Assembly: GCA_023251155.1 (NCBI GenBank)
Contig: JAHEZH010000018.1
Location: forward strand, 1 to 52,721
DNA: 52,721 nt
Direction: 5' to 3'
Source of the DNA: Flammeovirgaceae bacterium
Lineage (GTDB): Bacteria; Bacteroidota; Bacteroidia; Cytophagales; Cyclobacteriaceae
Made by a program: the position numbers and the translations under genes. This document shows positions 34,314 through 42,757 of this stretch, piece after piece. The stretch's first letter is position 1. The number at the start of each line of letters is the position of its first letter. The notes beneath the pieces were generated by a model. It did not search any database. It had not been told where the DNA came from and saw nothing but the letters and a program-made list of their open reading frames with translations.

Positions 34314-35153
34314 TTAATCCATGTTGGGGTTCAGAAGATCCTGTTCCGCCTGGTCACGATCTGATACCACCATGCTCACTTCCCCGCCCGATAATGCAGA
34401 CAGGTACTTTTTGTGAAGAATCCATAAACAGATTAACAGAAGAACGATACTTCCGGCATATATGCTTACGTAGATCAGGTCATTATTTATATACTCCCGC
34501 GTTGATTTATCAATATCAGCTTCATCTGAATAAAACGATGCTGCAAAGGCAAGTGCGTTATTAATTGCATGAAGTATAATGGTAGGGATAATGGATTTTG
34601 TTTTCCAGTAAATCCATCCAAACAGGACTCCCAAAATAAAAGCATTCAGGCCTTGCACCAGATTTCCGTGTACCAGGGCAAAGATGAACGCAGAAACGAG
34701 TATGGCATGCAGTGCTTTGTAGTTCTTCAGAAACCCATCCAGAATAACTCCCCGAAAAAAAATCTCTTCCAGCAGAGGCGCTGCAATTACTATCATGATA
34801 AAATAAGGAATCGGCTGTTCCTTCACCCCTCTGAGCATTTCTAAGAGCGTATCAGAAGTAGGAAGTAATGCTTGCAGGGGTTCAAGCACCATTCCATAAG
34901 AAAGGATGATCGCCACGGAAAGAAAAATGACCGCAGACGGAAATGAAGCAGTTGGCAATTGCCAGTTATTTCTCATGTTAAAAGCAAAAGCAATCGATAA
35001 AAGCAGGGAGGCGATGTAAGTAAGAGAAAGACCTATTCCGTCCGTAAGCGAAAAGAAAGGAATTATAATTACTAAAGCGCTCACGAGTGTAGCCAGGAGC
35101 CATATAAGGAGCAGCCCAATCGATTGCTTGTAAGTAGGGTAATGACTTGCCAT
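34314..35153 (-). CDS. CPBP-family intramembrane metalloprotease
   Basis: A 279-residue membrane protein with about eight hydrophobic segments. The CPBP (PF02517) motifs are all present: EExxxR as LLEEIFFRG near residue 128, FxxxH as FIFALVHGN near residue 155, and the third motif HAINN as ILHAINNALAF near residue 192. Relatives (Rce1 family) cleave within membranes; bacterial members act in bacteriocin immunity or protein processing. The target here is unknown. It is convergent with the aldehyde dehydrogenase gene (77 bases apart) and divergent from pnuC (61 bases). The last 50 residues are soluble and acidic. Confidence 0.9.
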   Translation of the reverse strand: MASHYPTYKQSIGLLLIWLLATLVSALVIIIPFFSLTDGIGLSLTYIASLLLSIAFAFNMRNNWQLPTASFPSAVIFLSVAIILSYGMVLEPLQALLPTSDTLLEMLRGVKEQPIPYFIMIVIAAPLLEEIFFRGVILDGFLKNYKALHAILVSAFIFALVHGNLVQGLNAFILGVLFGWIYWKTKSIIPTIILHAINNALAFAASFYSDEADIDKSTREYINNDLIYVSIYAGSIVLLLICLWILHKKYLSALSGGEVSMVVSDRDQAEQDLLNPNMD

Positions 35154-35214
35154 TTGAATTTGGTTTTAGGTTGGGGTTTGATGTAGATTCGTGCCGGATA
35201 ATTCTCCTTAAGCT

Positions 35215-35880
35215 ATGTCTTTTTTCGATATCAATAATATCTTTTTTACCGTTTTGGATTATCCCATGAGCTATGTGGAATTCTTTGCTGTGCTCTCCGG
35301 CCTCGCAGCGGTGGGCTTATCGGCTACCGCCAATATATGGAGCTGGCCCATCGGTATTATCAATGTGTTTCTGTCTGCTTTCTTCTATTACCAGATTCAA
35401 CTCTATCCGGATATGTTTTTGATGGTGTTCTTCTTTGTCACGAATCTTCTCGGCTGGTGGCGATGGGCCAACCCTAAACCGGAGGAAGAAGACAAGAAGA
35501 AAGAACTGAAAGTGAGCTTTATGAAATGGAAACAGTTTGCCCTGCTCTCGGCAGGTGGATTGATGGGAACATTTTTGATCGGAAAGCTGGCCAGCAATCT
35601 TCATGAATGGCTTCCTTATCTCTTCCATCTTCCCAGCGCCTATCCGTATGCCGACTCGTTCATATTGGTGATGAGTGTGATTACCACTTTCTTCATGATT
35701 CAAAAGAAAATTGAATGCTGGATCATCTGGATTGTAGTGGATGTAGTGGCCACGTATTTGTACTTTCTGAAAGGCGCTAAATTTTTCGGGGTGGAATACC
35801 TGGTGTTTACGTTAATTGCCATTTTTGCTTTGTGGAACTGGATCAAGGAATATAAAAGCTATTCGACAAAGCAGGCATGA
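35215..35880 (+). CDS. pnuC: Nicotinamide riboside transporter PnuC
   Basis: A 221-residue inner-membrane protein of the PnuC family with about seven transmembrane helices. Family marks are SATANIWSWPIGIINVFLSA near residue 36, YPDMFLMVFFFVTNLLGWWRW near residues 63-83 with the ligand-binding Asn and Trp residues, and CWIIWIVVDVVATYLYF near residue 165. The family brings in nicotinamide riboside or, in some Bacteroidota, thiamine. The 4-base overlap with nadR argues for nicotinamide riboside, which NadR would phosphorylate and so trap. I saw no thiamine riboswitch upstream, which also argues against the thiamine variant. Confidence 0.93.
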   Translation: MSFFDINNIFFTVLDYPMSYVEFFAVLSGLAAVGLSATANIWSWPIGIINVFLSAFFYYQIQLYPDMFLMVFFFVTNLLGWWRWANPKPEEEDKKKELKVSFMKWKQFALLSAGGLMGTFLIGKLASNLHEWLPYLFHLPSAYPYADSFILVMSVITTFFMIQKKIECWIIWIVVDVVATYLYFLKGAKFFGVEYLVFTLIAIFALWNWIKEYKSYSTKQA

Positions 35881-36848
35881 AGCGCGGATTAGTTATCGGG
35901 AAGTTTATGCCCGTACACCAGGGCCATATTGCATTGATACACTTTGCTGCTACACAATGTGATGAGTTGATTGTATCAATGAGTTATACACCGCACGATC
36001 CTATAGACGGTGAACTTCGCTTCTCCTGGATGCAGGAAATATTTCTTGCCCATCCCGCGATCAAACTGTATTCGATTGAAGATAATTTTGATGATGTGAC
36101 GCTTGCTTTACCGGAGCGTACCAGGCAATGGGCAGAACGAATGAGGCAAGTCTATCCCCCCATCGATATCTTGTTCAGTTCCGAAGAGTACGGATTACCC
36201 TTCGCCGAGAACATGAGTGCAGCGCATTGCAGCTTTGACTTGGAACGAACCACTATTCCAGTATCCGCAACACGTATTCGCACTCATCCTTTTCGGTATT
36301 GGGAATTTATTCCTGAGGTGGTGCGCCCGTATTTTGTGAAGAAGATTTGTTTCTATGGATCGGAAAGCACGGGTAAGTCAACCATGGCAAAACGAATGGC
36401 CACGATTTATCAGACAGCGTTTGTGCCGGAGGTAGCGCGTGAGTTAATCACCTCCAATGACTTTACATTAAAAGATATTCTGCGAATAGGTCACGCCCAA
36501 ACCAAAAGGGTGATCGATATGGCAAGAACGGCTAACAAAATTCTTTTCTGTGACACGGACGTAATCACTACACAGATTTATTCAAAGCACTACCTCAATG
36601 AAGTCCCTGCCGAATTATTGGAGTTGGAAAAAGTAATCCAGTACGATCAGTATTTTCTTTTTGATATTGATGTGCCGTGGGTAGCCGATGACCTGCGCGA
36701 CCTGGGGCATCAGCGCACTGAAATGTATGAAGTGTTTAAGCATGCCCTGGAAGAGCGAAACATCAGCTACCTGAACGTGCAAGGTAGCTATGATGAGCGC
36801 GAACAGTTTATCCGGTCAGTGATTGATCAGATGCTGCTGGAGGGCTAA
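35877..36848 (+). CDS. nadR: NadR-like NMN adenylyltransferase / ribosylnicotinamide kinase
   Basis: A 323-residue bifunctional enzyme. The N-terminal adenylyltransferase half has GLVIGKFMPVHQGHIALI (residues 4-21, the HxGH nucleotidyl-transfer motif) and ISATRIR-like PVSATRIRTHPF near residue 135. The C-terminal kinase half has the P-loop GSESTGKSTMAK near residue 160 and LFCDTDVITTQIY near residue 222. Together they turn nicotinamide riboside into NMN and NAD. The N-terminal DNA-binding domain of the enterobacterial NadR repressor is absent, so it is an enzyme only. Its ATG overlaps the pnuC stop (ATGA), a classic uptake-plus-trapping pair. Confidence 0.94.
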   Translation: MKRGLVIGKFMPVHQGHIALIHFAATQCDELIVSMSYTPHDPIDGELRFSWMQEIFLAHPAIKLYSIEDNFDDVTLALPERTRQWAERMRQVYPPIDILFSSEEYGLPFAENMSAAHCSFDLERTTIPVSATRIRTHPFRYWEFIPEVVRPYFVKKICFYGSESTGKSTMAKRMATIYQTAFVPEVARELITSNDFTLKDILRIGHAQTKRVIDMARTANKILFCDTDVITTQIYSKHYLNEVPAELLELEKVIQYDQYFLFDIDVPWVADDLRDLGHQRTEMYEVFKHALEERNISYLNVQGSYDEREQFIRSVIDQMLLEG

Positions 36849-36874
36849 AAGGTTACCGTTGCCGGTACCTGTTT

Positions 36875-37741
36875 TCATTTCCCTGCAACCTCCGTCTGAA
36901 AAGTCTCCACACACTTTCTGTCCTGCAGTGTTACGTAGCAGGTCTTTTTATCTTTTCCACCAAAGTTGATGTTGCTGGTTTTCTTTCCTTTCATCTCCAC
37001 TTCACGAAGAAGCTCTCCTTCATGGGTATAGATGGCCACAGTTCCTTTTCCCCAGCGTGTAACATACACGTTGCCTTGAGCATCGCACTTCATTCCGTCA
37101 AAGCCAAAATCTTCCACTTCGGCAAAGAGTTGCTGATGGCTGATATTGCCTTTTTCATCTACATCAAACTTCCAGATTTTGCGCTGTACACTTTCATTTA
37201 CATAAAGTGTTTTCTCATCCGGACTTAGTTCGATGCCGTTGGTAGTGCCCATCTGGTCTTTTAATAAAACGGCTTTGCCGTCTGTTTCTATTCTCCAGAT
37301 CTGGCCTGTGCTTTCTTTCCAGTTGGGGTCGGAGGCAAACAGGTATCCTTTCTTGCTGATGCAGATGTCATTGGGTTGATTAAACTTATCGGTATGACTA
37401 TACACCGTTACCGCTTTTGTTTTCTTATCTACTTTCAGAATGTTGTGCGCTTTGAAATCAGGAAGTAGCATGTTCCCGCTTTTGTCAAACTGAATGGCAT
37501 TGGCAATACTGCCTTCCGGCAGGGTAACGTATAACTCAACTTCACCGTTCGGTTTCACCGCACCAATCGTTCCGTCTTTCTGATAATTCACTACATACAA
37601 AATGCCATCACGATAGTTAGGGCCTTCAATGTTTTCGGTGAACAGATTTTCTTTGGTGAGATCCCTTGCCGTGTAGGTTGATTGAGCACTACACATTGAA
37701 ACACTCAACAGCGCGAGGCCAAGCAGAAATGTCTTTTTCAT
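36875..37741 (-). CDS. SMP-30/gluconolactonase-like secreted beta-propeller protein
   Basis: A 288-residue protein from the ATG at 37741; an in-frame upstream extension to 37822 runs into the transporter gene and lacks a signal peptide, so I reject it. Signal peptide MKKTFLLGLALLSVSMCSAQ is cleaved near residue 20. The mature part is a six-bladed propeller of the SGL family: NIEGPNYRDGILYVV, FNQPNDICISKKGYLFASD, TTNGIELSPDEKTLYVNES and GFDGMKCDAQGNVYVTRWG. The Glu, Asn and Asp metal ligands of gluconolactonases are in these segments. It starts 2 bases after the FucP-like transporter, so it probably acts in the periplasm on the same sugar, perhaps as a lactonase. The exact substrate is not known. 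Confidence 0.85.
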   Translation of the reverse strand: MKKTFLLGLALLSVSMCSAQSTYTARDLTKENLFTENIEGPNYRDGILYVVNYQKDGTIGAVKPNGEVELYVTLPEGSIANAIQFDKSGNMLLPDFKAHNILKVDKKTKAVTVYSHTDKFNQPNDICISKKGYLFASDPNWKESTGQIWRIETDGKAVLLKDQMGTTNGIELSPDEKTLYVNESVQRKIWKFDVDEKGNISHQQLFAEVEDFGFDGMKCDAQGNVYVTRWGKGTVAIYTHEGELLREVEMKGKKTSNINFGGKDKKTCYVTLQDRKCVETFQTEVAGK

Positions 37742-37743
37742 AA

Positions 37744-39015
37744 TTAAGCGTTTGCTTTGCCGATCGTATGACCTTTCACAGCGAAGTATAAAATGAACAG
37801 ATAGCAGGGAAGCATGATCCAATACGCTTGTTGCGTGCCAATGCTTTCTGAGATTTTTCCATAAACAAGAGGAAGCACGGCACCTCCTGCTATTGCCATT
37901 ACCATTAAAGCAGAACCAATTTTAGTAAACTTACCTAATCCACCAATAGCTAAAGGCCACATTGCGGGCCACATCAATGAGTTAGCTAAACCAAGCAAAG
38001 CTACACAGGCAACGGAGACGTATCCACTTGTAATCACAGTTGCAATAGTTAAGATCACTCCAAGAATAGCACAGAGTTTTAATGCTGTAGACTGGCTGAG
38101 GAATTTAGGTATCATTGTAATCCCCACTACATAACCAATGAGCATACAAGCAAGTGTGCCTTGAGTAAAATAGCGGGCAATAGAAAGTTCAATTCCTAAT
38201 GATTTTCCGTAGCTAATAATGGTATCTCCAGAGATTACTTCAACGCCAACGTATAAGAATAAGGCGACTACACCCAGAATCAAATAAGGGAATTGTAATA
38301 CACTTGTTTTTTCAGATGATTTGATAGAAGTTGAATCATCTTCATCTTTAATATCAGGAAGAGAAGAGAACAGCACAGCTACTCCTAAGAAAATCAGTAC
38401 ACCTGTAATAATGCTGTAAGGCATTACCATTCTTCCTGCTAATTCATCTAACGTCATATTTCTGGTTACCTCATCCATAGTTTTAAGGCTAGCTTCTAAT
38501 ACATCAGCATCACTCAGAGCGATATACCCGAAAATCAAGCCAGCAAGGATTCCTGCTACTTTATTACAGATCCCCATGATGCTGATGCGCATAGCTGCGC
38601 TTTCAATCGGTCCAAGAATAGTTGCATATGGATTCGAAGCTGTTTGAAGGAATGCCAATCCGCAGCCAATGATAAATTGAGCTGTTAAGAAAAGATTATA
38701 ATTTCTGGCATTAGCTGCGGGGATAAAAAGTATAGCCCCGACAGCCATAACCAAGAGCCCTAATGACATTCCTTTTTTATATCCCGTAACCTTTAATATG
38801 AAGGATGCCGGGATAGCCATAATAGTATAAGCAATAAAGAAAGCAGTAAGAATAAGGTAAGATTGAAAGTCAGTAAGCTGGCATGCGATTTTTAGATAAG
38901 GGATCAGTGTTCCGTTGGTCCACGTCACAAATCCGAAAATGAAGAATAAAATACCGATGATGGTGATGGAAATCAGGTACTGTTTTTTTTCCTCCGGGGA
39001 AGATGCCTTTGTCAT
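37744..39015 (-). CDS. Sugar:proton symporter, MFS FucP/GluP family
   Basis: A 423-residue major-facilitator protein with twelve predicted helices. FucP-family marks are FFIFGFVTWTNGTLIPYLK near residue 24, ILTAFFIAYTIMAIPASFIL near residue 55, GLAFLQTASNPYATILGP near residue 118 and LANSLMWPAMWPLAIGGLGK near residue 342. Members import fucose, glucose, galactose or N-acetylglucosamine with protons. The adjacent N-acetylhexosamine-kinase-like and nucleotidyltransferase genes make an amino sugar or galactose-type sugar plausible here. It is the first gene of a two-gene operon with the SMP-30-like protein, divergent from the nucleotidyltransferase across 92 bases. Confidence 0.93.
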   Translation of the reverse strand: MTKASSPEEKKQYLISITIIGILFFIFGFVTWTNGTLIPYLKIACQLTDFQSYLILTAFFIAYTIMAIPASFILKVTGYKKGMSLGLLVMAVGAILFIPAANARNYNLFLTAQFIIGCGLAFLQTASNPYATILGPIESAAMRISIMGICNKVAGILAGLIFGYIALSDADVLEASLKTMDEVTRNMTLDELAGRMVMPYSIITGVLIFLGVAVLFSSLPDIKDEDDSTSIKSSEKTSVLQFPYLILGVVALFLYVGVEVISGDTIISYGKSLGIELSIARYFTQGTLACMLIGYVVGITMIPKFLSQSTALKLCAILGVILTIATVITSGYVSVACVALLGLANSLMWPAMWPLAIGGLGKFTKIGSALMVMAIAGGAVLPLVYGKISESIGTQQAYWIMLPCYLFILYFAVKGHTIGKANA

Positions 39016-39107
39016 TATTTAAGTATTTTTAAGAGGTTCAAGATGGTGTTTTATATTCTTCTTTTTGCAATTTCGCATTCGAAATAACTGAAATAATTCA
39101 AACTTCC

Positions 39108-40016
39108 ATGAGTGATAAGAAAAAACTAACCTTATTGGTATTAGCGGCAGGTATGGGTAGCCGCTATGGTGGCATCAAACAAATAGACGGATTCGGCCCG
39201 AGTGGCGAAACCATTATGGATTATTCCCTCTTTGATGCCATCCGTTCCGGGTTCACCAAAGTGGTATTCATTGTGCGCGAAGAAATAAAAGACACGGTGA
39301 AAGAAATCTTCCTGCCGCGCTTGAAAGGAAAGATTGAAGCCGAATTTGTGGTACAGTCACTGGATAAGATGGTGCCTGACGAATATAAAAACAATGAACG
39401 CACAAAACCCTGGGGAACAGCGCATGCCGTTCTCTGTGCAAAAGACACAATCAACGAACCCTTTGCGGTGATCAATGCCGATGACTTTTATGGTCGTGGT
39501 GCATTTGAATCCGTAGCCCGGTTTTTTGCGGGTGACACCCAGGGGGCACATGCCATGGTCGGCTATACGTTAAAAAATGTACTCTCCGAAAACGGAAGTG
39601 TATCACGTGGATGTGGTGAGCAGGATGCCAACGGATACCTGAAATCGGTAGTAGAGCGCACTGTTATCGTGAAGGAAGGCGATAAAATTATTTCTAAAGA
39701 GAAAGACGGAGATCTGGAGCTGAGCCCTGAAACCCCGACTTCCATGAATTTCTGGGGATTTCATCCTTCCGTATTCCCGATGACGCAAACCATGTTCGAG
39801 GAGTTTCTGAAAGAGAACGCCACGAATCCCAAGGCAGAGTTTTTTATTCCCATCATCGGAAATAAAATGATTCAGAAAGGATTGGGTAAGGTGAAAATCA
39901 TCGGTGGTGGTGATATCTGGTTTGGCGTTACGTACAAAGAAGACAAAGACGAAGTATCCGGAAAAATTAAAGAACTGGTTGCTAAGGGTGAATACCCTTC
40001 CAATCTTTGGGCATGA
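39108..40016 (+). CDS. Sugar-1-phosphate nucleotidyltransferase
   Basis: A 302-residue enzyme of the NTP-transferase superfamily that makes NDP-sugars from sugar-1-phosphate and NTP. The signature LVLAAGMGSRYGGIKQ lies at residues 10-25, followed by FGPSGETIMDYSLFDAI. KPWGTAHAVLCAK lies near residue 103, and the metal-binding Asp is in FAVINADDFYGRGAF near residue 122. The C-terminal part has TSMNFWGFHPSVF and GGGDIWFGVTYKEDKDEV. It is cytoplasmic. Its stop overlaps the start of the kinase gene, which would supply the sugar-1-phosphate. The base and sugar used cannot be read from the sequence. Confidence 0.88.
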   Translation: MSDKKKLTLLVLAAGMGSRYGGIKQIDGFGPSGETIMDYSLFDAIRSGFTKVVFIVREEIKDTVKEIFLPRLKGKIEAEFVVQSLDKMVPDEYKNNERTKPWGTAHAVLCAKDTINEPFAVINADDFYGRGAFESVARFFAGDTQGAHAMVGYTLKNVLSENGSVSRGCGEQDANGYLKSVVERTVIVKEGDKIISKEKDGDLELSPETPTSMNFWGFHPSVFPMTQTMFEEFLKENATNPKAEFFIPIIGNKMIQKGLGKVKIIGGGDIWFGVTYKEDKDEVSGKIKELVAKGEYPSNLWA

Positions 40017-41041
40017 GTCTGCCCGCCATACTAAACGCTTTCGGCCTTGAGCCAGGAGAATATCAATGTGACCGGATAACTACCGGTCACATTAATTTTA
40101 CCTACAAGTTGACAGGAGCGAAGAGCTTCATTCTGCAACGCATTAATAAAAATGTATTCAGGCAACCCGAACGAGTTGCCAACAATATCCGCATGGCGGC
40201 AGATTATCTCTCCCGGCATTATCCGGACTATCTTTTTACCAGTGGGATTGCTGCGGTAAACGGGAAAGAAATGGTATATGATGAAGACGGCTTTCCCTGG
40301 AGATTGTTCCCCTACATCACCAATACATTTACGGTAGACAAAGTAGATACCGAGCAGGAAGCATTCAGTGCGGCTACGGGTTTTGGGCAACTCACCGCCC
40401 ATTTGTGGAACAGTGATGTTAGCCGGTTTCAGGAAACCATTCCGCACTTTCATGATCTCGCCCTGCGCTATGATCAGTTTACAGCCGCCCTGCAAAATGC
40501 TACGCAAGAAAGGAAGCAAAATGCAAAATGGGCGATTGAACAATGCACCGCACAGCATCATCTGGTCAATCACTACAACAACCTGATCCGTAGTGGCGAG
40601 CTTACCCTCCACGTCATGCACAACGATACCAAGATCAACAACATTCTTTTCGATCGTACATCGCGCAAAGCAATTTGTGTGATCGACCTGGATACGTTGA
40701 TGCCCGGTTATTTTATTTATGACCTGGGTGATATGATCCGCACTTTCGTGAGCCCTGTGAGTGAAGAAGAAAACGATTTTACCAGGGTTCTTTTCCGAAG
40801 GAACATTTATGAGGCGCTCATTGAAGGGTACTTTACTTCGATGGGAAATTGTCTTACCCCGGAACAAAAATCACAGGCACCTTTTGCAGGATACATGATG
40901 ACCTACATTATGGCCTTGCGTTTCATTGCCGACTACCTCAATGGAGATGTCTACTACCAGACCTACTATGCCGGGCAAAATTTGATAAGAGGGCAGAATC
41001 AGTTGCACTTATTAAATAACTTGCAGGCCGCATTAAACTAA
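40013..41041 (+). CDS. N-acetylhexosamine 1-kinase-like phosphotransferase
   Basis: A 342-residue protein of the aminoglycoside-phosphotransferase/choline-kinase fold. The ATG at 40013 overlaps the upstream stop (ATGA); a TTG two codons earlier is less likely. Nucleotide-binding FILQRINKNVFRQPE lies near residue 42. The catalytic loop HVMHNDTKINNILFD lies near residue 200 and the metal-binding VIDLDTLMPGYFIYDLGDMI near residue 222. The sequence pattern resembles NahK, which phosphorylates GlcNAc or GalNAc at the anomeric carbon. Being fused in operon with a nucleotidyltransferase, it should provide a direct salvage route sugar to sugar-1-P to NDP-sugar. Specificity remains inferred. Confidence 0.85.
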   Translation: MSLPAILNAFGLEPGEYQCDRITTGHINFTYKLTGAKSFILQRINKNVFRQPERVANNIRMAADYLSRHYPDYLFTSGIAAVNGKEMVYDEDGFPWRLFPYITNTFTVDKVDTEQEAFSAATGFGQLTAHLWNSDVSRFQETIPHFHDLALRYDQFTAALQNATQERKQNAKWAIEQCTAQHHLVNHYNNLIRSGELTLHVMHNDTKINNILFDRTSRKAICVIDLDTLMPGYFIYDLGDMIRTFVSPVSEEENDFTRVLFRRNIYEALIEGYFTSMGNCLTPEQKSQAPFAGYMMTYIMALRFIADYLNGDVYYQTYYAGQNLIRGQNQLHLLNNLQAALN

Positions 41042-41073
41042 ACCAACTTACTATTTAATAATCAAACCTAACT

Positions 41074-42579
41074 ATGAAGAAGAACGTGTCTTGTTTTTTA
41101 TCGCTGTGCTTATCGGCAGGGGTAGCACTGGCGCAAACCAACACCGGCAATGTGAAGGAATATGGCGACCAGATTAAAGCGGAACAGCTAAAAGAGTATT
41201 TAACCATCATTGCTTCGGATGCATTGGAAGGCAGACGCACCGGCACACGTGGTCAGAAAATGGCAGCTGCATTTATCTCCAATCATTTTCAGGAAATCGG
41301 ATTGAAAGCTCCTGTAAACGGAACGTACTATCAGCCGGTAGAATTGTTTTCGGTATCGCCTGCCGAAGTATATGTAAAAGCAGGCGATCAGCGCTATGAT
41401 AACTTTACCGCGATCACTTTTACAGGCGCAGTGGAGACAGAAGGTGAAGTGACCAGTGATGTCGTGTTTGCCGGGCAGGCCAGGCCGGAAGACCTTACCC
41501 AGATCGATGTGAAGGATAAAGCGGTATTAATCTATGCTGCAGACGTATCGAAGTCGGGAAGCCTGCGCCCCGTTGTTGTGGGACTGAGAGAAAAAGGAGC
41601 GAAGGCCATCTTCATCGTGTTTGCAGGTAAAGAAGATTACACCGGCTTCGCAGGTCAGTTGAAAGGATTTCTTTCCAATGGAAGCCTGGGGTTGAAGAAA
41701 CCCGACAACAAGGGCTCATTCTATATTGATCAGGCGGTGGCAGAGAAAATATTCAAAACCACATTTGCGAAACTGGATGCCGCAGCAAAAGCAGATGCCG
41801 CAAAAAGCCCGTTGAAGAAAGTAAAACCAGGAAAAGTAACGTATAAAACGACCATGAAAACCAAATCCGTTTTTTCTGAAAACGTATTGGGCTACCTGGA
41901 AGGTACAGATAAGAAAGACGAACTGGTGATTGTGACTGCCCATTACGATCACATCGGTAAAGGCAATGGCACTACCGGAGATCAGATCAACAACGGTGCC
42001 GATGATGATGGCTCAGGTACGGTAGCTGTTCTTGAAATTGCCAAAACATTCGCGAAAGCAAAAGCAGATGGCCATGGCCCGCGCAGAAGTATGTTGTTCA
42101 TGACGGTAACGGGCGAAGAGCTTGGTCTTCTGGGATCGGAATATTATTCCGAGCATCCGGTATATCCATTGGATAAAACGGTAATGGACTTCAATATCGA
42201 TATGATCGGGAGAAGAGATCCGGAGCATAAAGACAAACCGGACTATGTCTATGTAATTGGTGCCGATAAACTGTCAAGCGAGCTGCACGAAATCAACGAG
42301 CGTAACAACAACACCTACACCAAACTGGCGTTCGATTATACGTACAACGATGAGAACCATCCGACCAACTTATACAAACGTAGCGATCACTGGAATTTTG
42401 CCAAGAAAGGAATTCCGATCGTGTTCTTCTTCGATGGTATTCATGAAGACTATCACAAGCCTAGCGATGAAGTAAGCAAGATTGAATTTGACCTGGAAAC
42501 AAAAAGGGCACAGGCGGCATTCTACACCATCTGGGAAGTAGCCAACCGCGACAACCGGTTAGTGGTAGACAAAAAATAG
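41074..42579 (+). CDS. M28-family zinc peptidase with PA domain, secreted
   Basis: A 501-residue exported aminopeptidase-like protein. Signal peptide FLSLCLSAGVALAQ ends near residue 21. A protease-associated domain occupies about residues 110-220 (VVFAGQARPEDLTQIDVKDK). The M28 catalytic domain has two-zinc ligands in VTAHYDHIGKG near residue 291, NNGADDDGSG near residue 308, TGEELGLLGSEYY near residue 346, DFNIDMIGRRD near residue 372, and a final His in KRSDHWNFAKKGI near residue 432. It probably removes N-terminal residues from peptides in the periplasm. It is followed by a terminator. It starts 32 bases after the kinase gene, so read-through from that operon is possible. Confidence 0.93.
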   Translation: MKKNVSCFLSLCLSAGVALAQTNTGNVKEYGDQIKAEQLKEYLTIIASDALEGRRTGTRGQKMAAAFISNHFQEIGLKAPVNGTYYQPVELFSVSPAEVYVKAGDQRYDNFTAITFTGAVETEGEVTSDVVFAGQARPEDLTQIDVKDKAVLIYAADVSKSGSLRPVVVGLREKGAKAIFIVFAGKEDYTGFAGQLKGFLSNGSLGLKKPDNKGSFYIDQAVAEKIFKTTFAKLDAAAKADAAKSPLKKVKPGKVTYKTTMKTKSVFSENVLGYLEGTDKKDELVIVTAHYDHIGKGNGTTGDQINNGADDDGSGTVAVLEIAKTFAKAKADGHGPRRSMLFMTVTGEELGLLGSEYYSEHPVYPLDKTVMDFNIDMIGRRDPEHKDKPDYVYVIGADKLSSELHEINERNNNTYTKLAFDYTYNDENHPTNLYKRSDHWNFAKKGIPIVFFFDGIHEDYHKPSDEVSKIEFDLETKRAQAAFYTIWEVANRDNRLVVDKK

Positions 42580-42604
42580 TCAGGATCATAACCGATTTAA
42601 AGGA

Positions 42605-42630
42605 AGCGGGTGAATAGCCCGCTTTTTTTT
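42605..42630 (+). terminator. Intrinsic terminator after the M28 peptidase
   Basis: Stem AGCGGG/CCCGCT with a 7-base loop (TGAATAG) and an extra T-G wobble pair is followed by eight T. It begins 25 bases after the peptidase stop. Confidence 0.85.
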
Positions 42631-42757
42631 ATGCTCTTATTTCGGGCTTATTCTTTTGATACCATCAGAAATTAAAAGGATTTCAACTCATTGCTGTTTT
42701 CGCTAACTTCATTGCAACATTGTCAGGATTAACCCGTCTAACACCCCAAATAACCCA

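Noticed and set aside
35154-35214. Thiamine riboswitch in front of pnuC
   Set aside because: Considered because some Bacteroidota PnuC proteins carry thiamine. The 61-base spacer is too short, and nadR overlap favours nicotinamide riboside.
37742-37822. N-terminal extension of the SMP-30-like protein
   Set aside because: It overlaps the transporter gene, and the signal peptide starts at the later ATG (37741).
40031-40867. 278-codon minus-strand frame opposite the kinase gene
   Set aside because: The plus strand encodes a kinase with clear catalytic motifs. The antisense product has no recognisable domain or signal.
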